Assembly (NCBI RefSeq): GCF_009935905.1
Contig: NZ_PREX01000005.1
Coordinates: 29,542-93,541 of the forward strand
DNA length: 64,000 bases
Source of the DNA: Alkalibacterium sp. MB6
GTDB taxonomy: Bacteria; Bacillota; Bacilli; Lactobacillales; Carnobacteriaceae_A
Direction: 5' to 3'
Shown: one piece after another, positions 37,142 to 46,424 of the stretch
How positions within the stretch are numbered: the stretch's first letter is position 1
How the letters are laid out: each line of letters opens with the position of its first letter
Program-made: the position numbers and the translations under genes
Notes under the pieces: model-generated
Told to the model about the DNA's origin: nothing
Seen by the model: the letters and a program-made list of their open reading frames with translations, nothing else
The model's database searches: none

Positions 37142-38512
37142 ATGGAATTAATAGGGGATCGCTTGCCTCCACAAAATATAGAAGCAGAACAATCCGTATT
37201 GGGGTCTATTTTACTTGATCCAGACGCGTTGATTCCTGCAATGGAGTATATTGAATCATCTGATTTTTATAGAAGAGCTCATCAGCTTATTTTCCAAGCG
37301 ATGGCAGAATTAAATGAACGAAATGAAGCAATTGATGTCGTTACGATTGCCAATAGTCTAGACAATAAAAATCTTCTTGAAGACGTTGGTGGAGCCCCTT
37401 ATTTAGCTGAAATTGCAACGTCAGTTCCTACATCTGCAAACGTCGAGTACTATTCTAAAATTGTTGAAGAACGCTCTATATTAAGAAGACTTATTCAAAC
37501 AGCTACAGAAATTGCTTCAAAAGGGTATCAAGAAGCAGACGATGTTCCTGCTCTTCTTGATGAGGCAGAACGAAAAATACTAGAAGTATCAGAAAAGCGT
37601 AGCCGTAGTGGATTTGTGGATATTGAAACAGTTCTAAGAGAAACGATTAATAATATTGATGATCTATTTCAAAATGGTAATGATATCACCGGCTTGTCTA
37701 CAGGTTATAGAGCACTTGATGAAATGACTGCTGGTCTACACCAAGATGAATTAATTATTCTAGCTGCTAGACCGGGTGTAGGGAAGACAGCCTTTGCCTT
37801 AAATGTGGCTCAAAACATCGGGACTAAAACAGATGAAACGGTCGCTATATTTAGTCTTGAGATGGGTGCGGAACAATTGGTTAACCGTATGTTATGTGCA
37901 GAAGGAACCATTAATGCATCTAACTTGAGAACGGGGCAGTTAACCGAAGAAGAATTTACCAAACTATTTGTCGCTATGGGAAGTTTGTCTAAGGCAAATA
38001 TTTATATAGATGACACTCCAGGTATTCGTACAGCTGAAATACGGGCTAAGTGCCGTAAATTAAAACAAGAAAAAGGCAGCCTTGGATTAATCGTCATTGA
38101 CTATTTACAATTAATTGAAGGAACTGGTCGAGAAAGTCGCCAGCAAGAAGTATCAGAGATATCAAGACAGCTAAAGAAACTGGCTAAAGAATTATCAGTT
38201 CCTGTTATTGCTCTGTCGCAACTATCGCGTGGAGTAGAACAAAGGCAAGATAAACGGCCAATTTTAAGTGACTTAAGAGAGTCCGGGTCGATTGAGCAGG
38301 ATGCAGATATCGTTGCGTTCCTTTACAGAGATGACTATTACAGAGGAGAAGATGACGACGACGAAGGTGAATCAACCGAAGATAACGTGGTTGAGGTCAT
38401 CTTAGAGAAGAACCGTTCAGGAGCAAGGGGAACGGCTAAACTGCTCTTTATCAAGGAATACAATAAATTTTCGTCACTATCCTATTACCCTGAAGATCAA
38501 ATCGCTTATTAA
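37142..38512 (+). CDS. dnaB: Replicative DNA helicase DnaB
   Basis: 456 residues (the gene is dnaC in Bacillus). N-terminal DnaB domain (PPQNIEAEQSVLGSILLDPDA), then the RecA-like helicase core with Walker A ARPGVGKTAFALN near 215, Walker B LIVIDYLQLI near 320 and arginine finger region. No intein. An acidic stretch of eleven Asp/Glu residues (GEDDDDEGESTED) lies near 418, a local insertion in a normally variable loop. It unwinds DNA ahead of the replisome. Ribosome site GGAAAGGAAG precedes the ATG. Confidence 0.97.
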   Translation: MELIGDRLPPQNIEAEQSVLGSILLDPDALIPAMEYIESSDFYRRAHQLIFQAMAELNERNEAIDVVTIANSLDNKNLLEDVGGAPYLAEIATSVPTSANVEYYSKIVEERSILRRLIQTATEIASKGYQEADDVPALLDEAERKILEVSEKRSRSGFVDIETVLRETINNIDDLFQNGNDITGLSTGYRALDEMTAGLHQDELIILAARPGVGKTAFALNVAQNIGTKTDETVAIFSLEMGAEQLVNRMLCAEGTINASNLRTGQLTEEEFTKLFVAMGSLSKANIYIDDTPGIRTAEIRAKCRKLKQEKGSLGLIVIDYLQLIEGTGRESRQQEVSEISRQLKKLAKELSVPVIALSQLSRGVEQRQDKRPILSDLRESGSIEQDADIVAFLYRDDYYRGEDDDDEGESTEDNVVEVILEKNRSGARGTAKLLFIKEYNKFSSLSYYPEDQIAY

Positions 38513-38517
38513 TAAAT

Positions 38518-38560
38518 AAAATGAGTCCCTATCATCTGTCCGGTGATAGGGACTCATTTT
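38518..38560. terminator. Terminator of dnaB
   Basis: AAAATGAGTCCCTATCA and its perfect complement flank a 9-base loop; strong on the plus strand. Confidence 0.92.
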
Positions 38561-38670
38561 CTATCAGAAAAACCCAGTGGTATAAAAGCGTTTTAATGGC
38601 AAGTTAAATACAATCTTGGTATTCTTATTTTTGTAAGGCTTTAAACAACAATTAAAAGGAGACGATATAC

Positions 38671-39564
38671 ATGAGTGACTCACATTTAGTAGATCCACGT
38701 AAGTTGTATTATTCAGATAAGTTTCCAGAACAAGAACAGGATACACCGGCGATTCAAAATAAAATGAGCCCGAAACCAGACTGTGGTGAAGAATCTTATA
38801 AAGGCCATAACCGCTTGGAAGGGCGTAACGCCTTAATCACTGGAGGAGACTCGGGTATCGGCCGTGCGGCAGCCATTGCTTATGCACGTGAAGGAGCGAA
38901 CGTAGCTATTCAATTCTTCCCAGGCGAAGAAGAAGATGCCAATGAAGTAAAAGATATTATTGAAAAAGAAGGCAGAAAAGCTTTATTGCTGCCGTACGAT
39001 TTGAGAGATGATAACGCAGCGACTGAAATCGTTGAAAAAACGGTCGAAGCCTTTGGTGCTTTAGATGCTTTAGTCTTAAATGCGGCTCAGCAAATTGCTC
39101 AGCCATCATTAGATGAGTTATCCATGAAGCAAGTTCATGACACCTTTAAAGTGAATATTATCAGTATGTTTGAAACAGTTAAAGCAGCTGAAAGCCACTT
39201 GAAACCGGGAAGCACGATTGTGACAACGACTTCTGTTCAGTCCTTCAGTCCAAGTGCGTCTTTACTGGACTATGCGGCTACAAATGGAGCTGTCAGCAAC
39301 TTTACCGTGTCCTTAGCCACTTACTTCACACCCAAGGGTATTCGCGTTAATGGGGTGGCTCCTGGCCCAATTTGGACGCCTCTACAGTTAGATGATGGTA
39401 AACTCGATGGGGATGTACCGGAGTTTGGTCAAGGCAGTCCATTAGGTCGTGCCGGTCAACCAGTTGAATTGGCTCCCGTTTATGTCTTGCTGGCTTCACC
39501 AGAATCAAGTTATATTTCAGGTGAAATCTACGGAGTAACCGGTGGTAGCCCAGTTACTCTATAA
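38671..39564 (+). CDS. SDR-family oxidoreductase with altered catalytic lysine
   Basis: 297 residues. A ~45-residue N-terminal arm (DKFPEQEQDTPAIQNKMSP) marks the general-stress SDR group (YhdF/YtxN-like). The NAD(P) motif TGGDSGIGRAAA is near 57 and the active-site Ser lies in TTTSVQSF. The Tyr motif reads DYAATNGA, so the usual YxxxK lysine is Asn. The C-terminal block VTGGSPVTL is intact. Related proteins reduce small carbonyls under stress, but loss of the lysine should weaken catalysis, so the real function is uncertain. It is a single gene with terminators on both sides. Confidence 0.85.
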   Translation: MSDSHLVDPRKLYYSDKFPEQEQDTPAIQNKMSPKPDCGEESYKGHNRLEGRNALITGGDSGIGRAAAIAYAREGANVAIQFFPGEEEDANEVKDIIEKEGRKALLLPYDLRDDNAATEIVEKTVEAFGALDALVLNAAQQIAQPSLDELSMKQVHDTFKVNIISMFETVKAAESHLKPGSTIVTTTSVQSFSPSASLLDYAATNGAVSNFTVSLATYFTPKGIRVNGVAPGPIWTPLQLDDGKLDGDVPEFGQGSPLGRAGQPVELAPVYVLLASPESSYISGEIYGVTGGSPVTL

Positions 39565-39583
39565 TTCATTTAAATAAAAAATG

Positions 39584-39620
39584 AAGCACTGGAGAAGTTA
39601 ATCCTTCTCCAGTGCTTTTG
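39584..39620. terminator. Bidirectional terminator
   Basis: AAGCACTGGAGAAG and CTTCTCCAGTGCTT form a perfect 14-base stem; serves the SDR gene and convergent ktrA. Confidence 0.92.
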
Positions 39621-39623
39621 TCG

Positions 39624-40292
39624 TTAATTTAATTTATTACTGTAATCCAAATGTTCAAACACTTCCGTTTTTCCGATAGCGACTATGAAACTATTGGCTT
39701 CTATTTTTTGTTCTGGTGGGATAACGATGGATAATGTATCTGAAGGAGTCGATTTAAAGCCGATAATATTCATATCGTATTTTTGACGAAGGTTTAACTC
39801 TTGCAAACTTTTACCTACCCATCTTTTTGGAGCCATAAATTCAATAATTGAATTCTCATCGTCAAGATTAATCACATCTAAAATGTTGTGTCTCATGATA
39901 TTTCTGGCAACTTTTGTACCCATTTCTTTTTCAGGACGAATAACTTCGTCTGCTCCCATTTCAAGCAATATTTCCATATAAGAACGGTTCTTTGCTTTAG
40001 CAATAATCTTTTTGATCCCTAATTTTTTACAGTTCATAATAGCTAAGACACTGGCTTCCAAATTAGTGCCCGTGCCTATAACGGCTACATCACAATTCTC
40101 AAAACCAATACTTTCAAGCAAATCAAGATCGGTGATATTTCCCTGTACTGCCTGAACCACATATTCTACTACTCGATTAACGTCTTCAATATCTTGATCG
40201 ACAGCAATCACGTCGTAATGCTGCTCACCTAATTCTTTGGCTATAGTTGAGCCAAAGATACCTAAACCTAATACGCCTACTGTTTTAACCAT
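39624..40292 (-). CDS. ktrA: Potassium uptake regulatory subunit KtrA/KtrC (RCK)
   Basis: 222 residues: one RCK_N domain with the nucleotide motif VLGLGIFGSTIAKEL and acidic strand end AVDQD, and one RCK_C domain at about 140-222. This is the gating ring protein that binds ATP/ADP and often c-di-AMP in its RCK_C domain. It lies 18 bases downstream of the matching channel gene. The single-RCK build separates it from the two-RCK TrkA encoded divergently. Confidence 0.9.
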   Translation of the reverse strand: MVKTVGVLGLGIFGSTIAKELGEQHYDVIAVDQDIEDVNRVVEYVVQAVQGNITDLDLLESIGFENCDVAVIGTGTNLEASVLAIMNCKKLGIKKIIAKAKNRSYMEILLEMGADEVIRPEKEMGTKVARNIMRHNILDVINLDDENSIIEFMAPKRWVGKSLQELNLRQKYDMNIIGFKSTPSDTLSIVIPPEQKIEANSFIVAIGKTEVFEHLDYSNKLN

Positions 40293-40310
40293 TTTGTTTT
40301 CTCCTTTTTA

Positions 40311-41699
40311 TTATCCAATTAATATATCTCCAGTTGCATATGTGATGTCTCTACGTTTTCTGCGATTATTTCCTAAAGCAGTAAACAAGGTTATCGGTCC
40401 AATTCTTCCTATGAACATAGCCATCATCAGCAAAGTCTGACTATAACGAGATAATGTTGGAGTCAAGTCAGCCGATAAGCCAACAGTAGCAAAGGCAGAT
40501 GCTGATTCAAAAATTAAATATTGTAACGGCACGTGTTCATCAAATATAGTCATTAATGCAACAAATGCAATGTTAAGAATGATGAACATAACCACGATAA
40601 CGAGGGCACGTTTGACGATGTCCATTTTTAATGTGCGATTTTTGTAATTCACATTAGCTAGACCTTTTAACTCAGAGTAAATTAACATAACAACAAGTGC
40701 AACAGTGGTCGTTTTTGCACCACCAGCTGTACCTCCGGGAGATCCACCAATAAACATGAACACGCTAGAAACAAGAAGAGTCACTATATGAAGTTGCGTA
40801 TAATTAACTGTTGCGAAGCCTGCAGTTCTTAGCGTGGCGGATTGAAAAAAGCCAGCCTGAAGTTTATCATACCACTGAAGTGGCCCAATTGACGATGGAT
40901 TATTCCACTCAAGAAGTAAAAAGAGAATAAATGAAGACAAGAGTAACCAGATAGTCCACGTAATAGCTAAACGACTATGCAACTTAAACTCTCGGTAAGT
41001 CCCTTTAAGGTCAGTCCAACTGCGAGCGGATAGGAGCTGTTTAAAATGAGTGGACACATCAAACCAGACGGAGAAACCAATACCGCCTAAAATAATCAAT
41101 AAAGGAATAACGGTATTAATGACAGGGACATCAACGAACTCTATCAAGCTCGACGTACCCAGATTATCGAATCCAGCATTGTTAAAAGCAGATATAGCCA
41201 AAAAGATTGAGGTAAACCCGCCTTTTGCCCAACCATACAATGGAACAAAGTGGATGAGTAAAAGTGCTGCCCCGATAGCCTCGATGACTAGTGTGTATTT
41301 CACGACTGACAAAATGAAGTTACGGAAACGCGTTCGGTCATTCCGATTCAATGACTGTTGTAAGGTGACTTCTTCTTTTAAACCTACCCGTTTCCCGAAT
41401 TGCAGAATAATAGCAGATACAACAGTAGTTAAACCGAGTCCGCCGAGTTGAATTAAAATAAGGGAAATGATTTGACCGATAAGATTATAAGTACTGGCAA
41501 CGGGGACGGTGAACAAACCGGTCACAGCTACCATAGATACAGAGTTAAATAAATGATCAAAATAGACTGCCTCAGAGCTCGCTAATTGACTAAAAGGCAT
41601 AGCTAAAAGTATTGATCCCATAACCATCACAGAAGCAAAGCTGAGACAAATTTTCAAAGGAATCGGCCAGTCTGAAAACGGGCGAAAAACGGTTGACAT
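40311..41699 (-). CDS. ktrB: Potassium uptake channel subunit KtrB/KtrD
   Basis: 462 residues from the ATG at 41699, nine bases after AAAGG; an in-frame ATG at 41708 touches the ribosome site. Four M1-P-M2 repeats with selectivity-filter-like stretches (VAVTGLFTVPVAS, AFNNAGFDNLG, TAGFATVNYTQ, AFATVGLSADLTP) and FIGGSPGGTAGGAKTTT near 325, as in KtrB. It takes up potassium, usually sodium-dependent. It is the first gene of a leftward ktrB-ktrA operon, divergent from trkA-trkH. Confidence 0.9.
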   Translation of the reverse strand: MSTVFRPFSDWPIPLKICLSFASVMVMGSILLAMPFSQLASSEAVYFDHLFNSVSMVAVTGLFTVPVASTYNLIGQIISLILIQLGGLGLTTVVSAIILQFGKRVGLKEEVTLQQSLNRNDRTRFRNFILSVVKYTLVIEAIGAALLLIHFVPLYGWAKGGFTSIFLAISAFNNAGFDNLGTSSLIEFVDVPVINTVIPLLIILGGIGFSVWFDVSTHFKQLLSARSWTDLKGTYREFKLHSRLAITWTIWLLLSSFILFLLLEWNNPSSIGPLQWYDKLQAGFFQSATLRTAGFATVNYTQLHIVTLLVSSVFMFIGGSPGGTAGGAKTTTVALVVMLIYSELKGLANVNYKNRTLKMDIVKRALVIVVMFIILNIAFVALMTIFDEHVPLQYLIFESASAFATVGLSADLTPTLSRYSQTLLMMAMFIGRIGPITLFTALGNNRRKRRDITYATGDILIG

Positions 41700-41787
41700 A
41701 TAAAACATCCTTTCCCAATAGGAAAAAATAATAGAGCACAGTAGATTGATTTTACTCTTTTAAGACTATAAAAACAACTGTTTCTTG

Positions 41788-41815
41788 TTGAAAAGATTAT
41801 CGTTTCTGATATGAT
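41788..41815 (+). promoter_or_regulatory. Promoter of trkA-trkH
   Basis: -35 TTGAAA, 16-base spacer and extended -10 TGATATGAT (TATGAT at 41810-41815) in the 150-base gap shared with ktrB. Confidence 0.65.
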
Positions 41816-41858
41816 GAAAAAAGATTAGTCAAGAAGGCTAGCATAAGGAGATTAGAGC

Positions 41859-43211
41859 ATGAATATAGTTATAGCGGGTGGAGGAAAAGTTGGAGATACC
41901 CTTTGTAATGAATTGTCTTTAGAAAAAAACGATATTCTGTTAATCGAAAAGAATCAAAAGAGACTCGAAAGTATCATCAATAAAAATGATATAACAGGTT
42001 TGGTAGGAAGTGCGACTAGTTTTGAAACACAAGTAGAAGCTGATGTGGGAACGTGTGATATATTTATCGCCGTCACGCCTCAAGATGAAGTAAATATTAT
42101 ATCGGCTATTATAGCTAAAAAATTAGGTGCTAAACACACCATTGCTCGGGTGAGAAGCTTGGAATATGCCAATCATATGGACTTCATGCGAGAAGGTCTT
42201 GGTATCACCATGATGATTAACCCAGAAATGGAAGCTGCTAAAGATATTGCGCGTGTCATCCGTTTTCCAGAAGCATTAAGCGTTGAACAGTTTGCGAATG
42301 GGCGAGTCAATATAGTAGAAATAGAAGTCCAGCAATCGAATCGATTGGCGCATTCTTATATAAAGGACTTTAGAAATAACATTGGCAATGTATTGGTATG
42401 TGCCATTCAACGAGACAATGGGGTATTCATACCTGATGGGTACACTCAAATTTTACCGAGGGACCATTTATTTGTCACAGGCAGTACAAAAGATTTGGCC
42501 AAATTATATAGACAAAGTGGCTTAAAGAAAGAAAAGTTACGATCAGCGCTCATTATAGGCGGGGGAAGAGTCACCCATTACGTCATCGATATGTTGGCTG
42601 AAATGCATATGGAACTAAAAGTAATTGAACTTACCCTTGATGCTGCCAAGGAGTTAAGTGAACGGTTTCCAAGGGTAGTCATTATTGAAGGTGATGGATC
42701 AGATCAAGAATTTCTAAAAGAAGAACGCATTGAGTTATATGATACCGTCATCAGTTTAACTGGTATGGATGAAGAAAATATACTTATTTCCCTATTTGCA
42801 TTGAACCAAGGAGCAAAAAAAGTCATTACTAAAGTAAACAGAACAGATTTACTGAAGTTGATGGGCCACGTTGGTCTTCAATCCATTATTACACCAAAAC
42901 GGTTAATAGCTAATGAAATTATACGCTTTGTACGCTCCCTCAATTCGAATGACAAATCGCAAGTCGAAGCGTTGTTTAGAATTGCGGATAATCAAGTAGA
43001 AACCATTCAATTAAAAGTACCTAACGATTCCAAAGTCGTTAATCGCACATTGGAATCGATGAAACTGAAACAGAATATATTAATTGCCTACATTATTAGA
43101 GGAAAAAAACTGATTTTCCCAACCGGAAGAGATGTCTTAAAACCGGGAGATCATGTCATTATAACCAGTATTGAAAGGAAACTGGATCGAATTGAAGACA
43201 TATTAGCATAA
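41859..43211 (+). CDS. trkA: Trk system potassium transport protein TrkA
   Basis: 450 residues with two tandem RCK_N-RCK_C units: nucleotide motifs MNIVIAGGGKVGDTL at residue 1 and SALIIGGGRVTHYVIDML near 230. This is the long TrkA form of proteobacteria and some Firmicutes. It is a peripheral membrane protein that gates TrkH in response to NAD(H) or ATP. trkH follows after 11 bases. Confidence 0.95.
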   Translation: MNIVIAGGGKVGDTLCNELSLEKNDILLIEKNQKRLESIINKNDITGLVGSATSFETQVEADVGTCDIFIAVTPQDEVNIISAIIAKKLGAKHTIARVRSLEYANHMDFMREGLGITMMINPEMEAAKDIARVIRFPEALSVEQFANGRVNIVEIEVQQSNRLAHSYIKDFRNNIGNVLVCAIQRDNGVFIPDGYTQILPRDHLFVTGSTKDLAKLYRQSGLKKEKLRSALIIGGGRVTHYVIDMLAEMHMELKVIELTLDAAKELSERFPRVVIIEGDGSDQEFLKEERIELYDTVISLTGMDEENILISLFALNQGAKKVITKVNRTDLLKLMGHVGLQSIITPKRLIANEIIRFVRSLNSNDKSQVEALFRIADNQVETIQLKVPNDSKVVNRTLESMKLKQNILIAYIIRGKKLIFPTGRDVLKPGDHVIITSIERKLDRIEDILA

Positions 43212-43222
43212 GGAGATAGACA

Positions 43223-44674
43223 TTGAATAAACAAATGGTTGCTTACATCCTAGGGAGGTTACTTCAAATAGAAGCCTTGTTGCTCCTCATCCCTGTGGTG
43301 GTTAGTTTAATATATAGAGAACCAATCAGATACCCATTGAGCTTTATAGTAGTTGCTTTGGTTACGGGGATGGTTGGATACCAATTTACAAAAAAACGCC
43401 CAAAAATAAAGAGTTTATATGCAAAAGAAGGTTTCATTATTGTGTCACTTTCCTGGATTTTATTATCCTTTTTTGGAGCCTTACCTTTTGTATTAAATGG
43501 GGACATCCCCTCTCTCGTTGATGCCTTTTTCGAGACAGCCAGTGGATTCACCACTACTGGAGCAAGCATTTTGAACAATGTAGAATTATTAGCTCGCTCA
43601 TCTCTCTTTTGGAGAAGTTTTACTCATTTAATTGGAGGGATGGGGGTATTGGTTTTTGCTTTAGCAGTGTTACCTCAAGTGGATTCAGGCTCTATTCATA
43701 TTATGAAAGCGGAAGTTCCTGGCCCGACATTCGGAAAGATTGTGTCGCGTCTCTCTGATTCGGCGCGGATTTTATACATTATTTATCTGGTGTTTACAGC
43801 CATCATTATTGTCCTACTTTTATTAGCTGGCATGCCAGTTTTTGATTCTTTTATTCATGCCTTCGGAGCAGCCGGGACGGGTGGATTTGGTATGCGTAAT
43901 GGCAGTGTAGCACCTTATGATAGTGTTGCTATCGAGATGATTCTTGGTGTAGCCATGGTCATATTTGGGATTAACTTTAACTTGTATTTTTTAATTGCGA
44001 GTCGTCACTTTAAAGAAGCCTTTCAAAGTGAAGAATTAAAATGGTATTTAGGAATTATCGTGGGATCAATAGTACTGATTACACTTCAGCTTAGTCAGCA
44101 CACCCATACTTTACTTGGGGGATTGAGAGACAGTTTTTTCAGTGTCACGTCTATTATCACAACGACCGGCTTTTCTACAGATAACTTTAATAATTGGCCG
44201 TTGTTCTCTAGAATTTTGTTGTTATTCCTCATGTTCGTTGGAGGAATGGCAGGATCAACGGGTGGGGGCTTGAAGGTATCACGAGTCGCTATTTTAATCA
44301 AAACAGCTTTCTCAGAATTAAAACGGAATACCTATCCTAACAGAGTCGTCACTGTCCATTTTGAGAAAAAACCAGTGGACACTCAAATGCTAAAGGTTAT
44401 TGCCAATTACCTCATTCTCTATGTTACGATATTTGTAAGTATCTTATTGATTATCAGCATAGAATTATCAGATTTCAAAACAGCCTTTAGTGCAGTATCT
44501 GCGACCTTTAACAATATCGGTCCAGGCATGGGCTTGGTTGGACCGGAGGGGTCATTTGCTTTCTTTAGTCCGTTTAATAAAATACTGCTATCTATAACTA
44601 TGATTATGGGACGTTTGGAAATATTCCCTATATTGGTCTTGTTTTCACCAGGTGTATGGAGACGACGAGCCTAA
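43223..44674 (+). CDS. trkH: Trk system potassium uptake protein TrkH
   Basis: 483 residues from a TTG start seven bases after AAGGAG. About ten membrane segments, with pore loops containing TASGFTTTGAS near 100, GAAGTGGFG near 215, TTTGFSTDN near 310 and TFNNIGPG near 430, plus the MAGSTGGGLK block. It is the channel part of TrkAH. The organism thus encodes both KtrAB and TrkAH from one divergent region. Confidence 0.95.
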   Translation: MNKQMVAYILGRLLQIEALLLLIPVVVSLIYREPIRYPLSFIVVALVTGMVGYQFTKKRPKIKSLYAKEGFIIVSLSWILLSFFGALPFVLNGDIPSLVDAFFETASGFTTTGASILNNVELLARSSLFWRSFTHLIGGMGVLVFALAVLPQVDSGSIHIMKAEVPGPTFGKIVSRLSDSARILYIIYLVFTAIIIVLLLLAGMPVFDSFIHAFGAAGTGGFGMRNGSVAPYDSVAIEMILGVAMVIFGINFNLYFLIASRHFKEAFQSEELKWYLGIIVGSIVLITLQLSQHTHTLLGGLRDSFFSVTSIITTTGFSTDNFNNWPLFSRILLLFLMFVGGMAGSTGGGLKVSRVAILIKTAFSELKRNTYPNRVVTVHFEKKPVDTQMLKVIANYLILYVTIFVSILLIISIELSDFKTAFSAVSATFNNIGPGMGLVGPEGSFAFFSPFNKILLSITMIMGRLEIFPILVLFSPGVWRRRA

Positions 44675-44681
44675 CACAATA

Positions 44682-44739
44682 AAGACGAATCGCCGCCAAC
44701 TGAGAGTATTGACTCTTTTGGAGGGGACTCGTCTTTTTC
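44682..44739 (+). terminator. Terminator of trkA-trkH
   Basis: AAGACGA pairs with TCGTCTT, with an inner GAGAGT/ACTCTTTTGG stem, followed by TTTTT. Confidence 0.8.
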
Positions 44740-44759
44740 TTATTCAAAAGACCTCTTAT

Positions 44760-44788
44760 TTGAGTAAGTTTATCGAAAACGGTAAAAT
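44760..44788 (+). promoter_or_regulatory. Amylase promoter with cre-like site
   Basis: -35 TTGAGT (44760-44765), 17-base spacer, -10 TAAAAT (44783-44788). CGAAAACGGTAAAA at 44774-44787 matches 12 of 14 cre positions and covers the -10, predicting CcpA repression. Confidence 0.55.
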
Positions 44789-44835
44789 AATAAAATACAG
44801 TGTGGTTTACTGTAGGGAGAGTTGGAGGGATAAAG

Positions 44836-46311
44836 ATGATAAAAAATGGAACGATGATGCAGTACTTTGAATGGGACTTGCCAAATGATGGTAAGCACTG
44901 GCAACGATTAAAGGAAGATGCGCCACATTTGAAAGAAATTGGAATCACGTCCGTTTGGATTCCCCCTTGCTTTAAAGCAGTCGGCCAAGGCGACGTCGGG
45001 TATGGCATTTATGATTTGTATGATTTAGGCGAATTCGACCAAAAAGGAACGGTTCGAACGAAATACGGAACAAAAGAAGAGTTACTTGAAGCGATTGATG
45101 CCCTTCATGAACAAGGTATTCATGTCTATGCGGATGTGGTCTTGAATCATAAAGGGGGAGCTGATGGCACAGAAACCTTTGAAGCGACACCGGTCAGTCA
45201 AGAGAATCGACACGAAGCCATCGATGAAACAAGAGAAATTGAAGGCTGGACGTATTTTAACTTCCCAGGAAGAGAAAAGAAGCATTCAGACTTTGAATGG
45301 CACTGGTACCATTTTACAGGGGTATCAGAAGATGTGAAGACGGGTGAAGAAGGCATCTTCCGTATCGAAGGAGAAGGAAAAGGCTGGGCACCGGATGAAA
45401 ATGTATCGACTGACCTTGGTAATTTTGATTACTTAATGTTTGCGGATGTGGATTACAATCATCCTGAAGTCATAGAAGAAACGAAAAAGTGGATTAAATG
45501 GTTTATTAATGAAACGAAAATAGACGGCATTAGACTGGATGCAGTCAAACACATTGACAGTGCCTTTATGAAAGATTGGATTGAAGAGATAAGAGAAGAG
45601 TTTGGAGAAGATTTCTTTTTTGTAGCTGAGTATTGGCACCAACAATACGAAGAATTGGAAGACTATTTAGAAGATCAAGACTATTCTATTTCCATGATGG
45701 ACGTGAGGTTCCACTATGCGCTTCATGAAGCCTCTCAGCAGGGAGAAGACTTCGATTTGAGACGTCTATTAGATGGGACGCTTTATAAATCGAACGCTGA
45801 ACAAGCGGTAACCTTTGTTGAAAACCATGATTCTCAACCGGGCCAGTCACTGGAGTCGTACGTTGAACCGTGGTTTAAACCTTTAGCTTATGGGTTTATT
45901 TTACTAAGCTATTATGGCTATCCTTGTGTCTTTTATAGTGATTATTATGGCTACAGCAGTGACGATGTGGACTATGACGGTTGTCGAGATATTATTGATA
46001 AACTACTCTATGCCAGACAAGAATATGCATACGGCGAACAAAACAACTATTTGGACTATGGTAGCTGTATTGGCTTTACTCGTATGGGAGACGATGAGCA
46101 TCCAGAAGGGTGTGCTGTTATCATGTCAAACGGTGAAGAAGGCTTTAAAGAGATGTATGTTGGAGAGTTACATGCCGATCATGTGTACATCGACTTGTTA
46201 GGTAATAGAGATGAAGAAATCACTATTGAAGAAAATGGGTGTGCGACATTCCCAGTCAATGCTGGTTCTATATCGGTATGGGTTAGAAAAGAGACAGAAG
46301 AGACTGATTAA
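44836..46311 (+). CDS. Cytoplasmic alpha-amylase (GH13_5 type)
   Basis: 491 residues from the ATG at 44836, six bases after GGAGGG; 12 codons upstream are open but lack a start signal. GH13 motifs: DVVLNHKGG near 105, GIRLDAVKH near 232 (nucleophile Asp), FFVAEYW near 262 (acid/base Glu) and FVENHDSQP near 325. The start MQYFEWDLPNDGKHW matches the AmyS/AmyA group of Bacillus and E. coli. There is no signal peptide, so it should act in the cytoplasm on glycogen or imported maltodextrins. No glycogen or maltodextrin genes are adjacent. Confidence 0.92.
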   Translation: MIKNGTMMQYFEWDLPNDGKHWQRLKEDAPHLKEIGITSVWIPPCFKAVGQGDVGYGIYDLYDLGEFDQKGTVRTKYGTKEELLEAIDALHEQGIHVYADVVLNHKGGADGTETFEATPVSQENRHEAIDETREIEGWTYFNFPGREKKHSDFEWHWYHFTGVSEDVKTGEEGIFRIEGEGKGWAPDENVSTDLGNFDYLMFADVDYNHPEVIEETKKWIKWFINETKIDGIRLDAVKHIDSAFMKDWIEEIREEFGEDFFFVAEYWHQQYEELEDYLEDQDYSISMMDVRFHYALHEASQQGEDFDLRRLLDGTLYKSNAEQAVTFVENHDSQPGQSLESYVEPWFKPLAYGFILLSYYGYPCVFYSDYYGYSSDDVDYDGCRDIIDKLLYARQEYAYGEQNNYLDYGSCIGFTRMGDDEHPEGCAVIMSNGEEGFKEMYVGELHADHVYIDLLGNRDEEITIEENGCATFPVNAGSISVWVRKETEETD

Positions 46312-46377
46312 TGGAGCAGCAAAAGTGACTTGTCACTATTCTAAAAATGACTAGCCACTAAATGGGGCATTAAGCAC

Positions 46378-46414
46378 AAAAAAGGAATCCTCAATTGAAG
46401 AGGATTCCTTTTTT
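46378..46414. terminator. Bidirectional terminator
   Basis: AAAAAAGGAATCCTC and GAGGATTCCTTTTTT around AATTGAA; serves the amylase gene and the convergent ytxH-like gene. Confidence 0.92.
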
Positions 46415-46424
46415 ATGTGACTGA

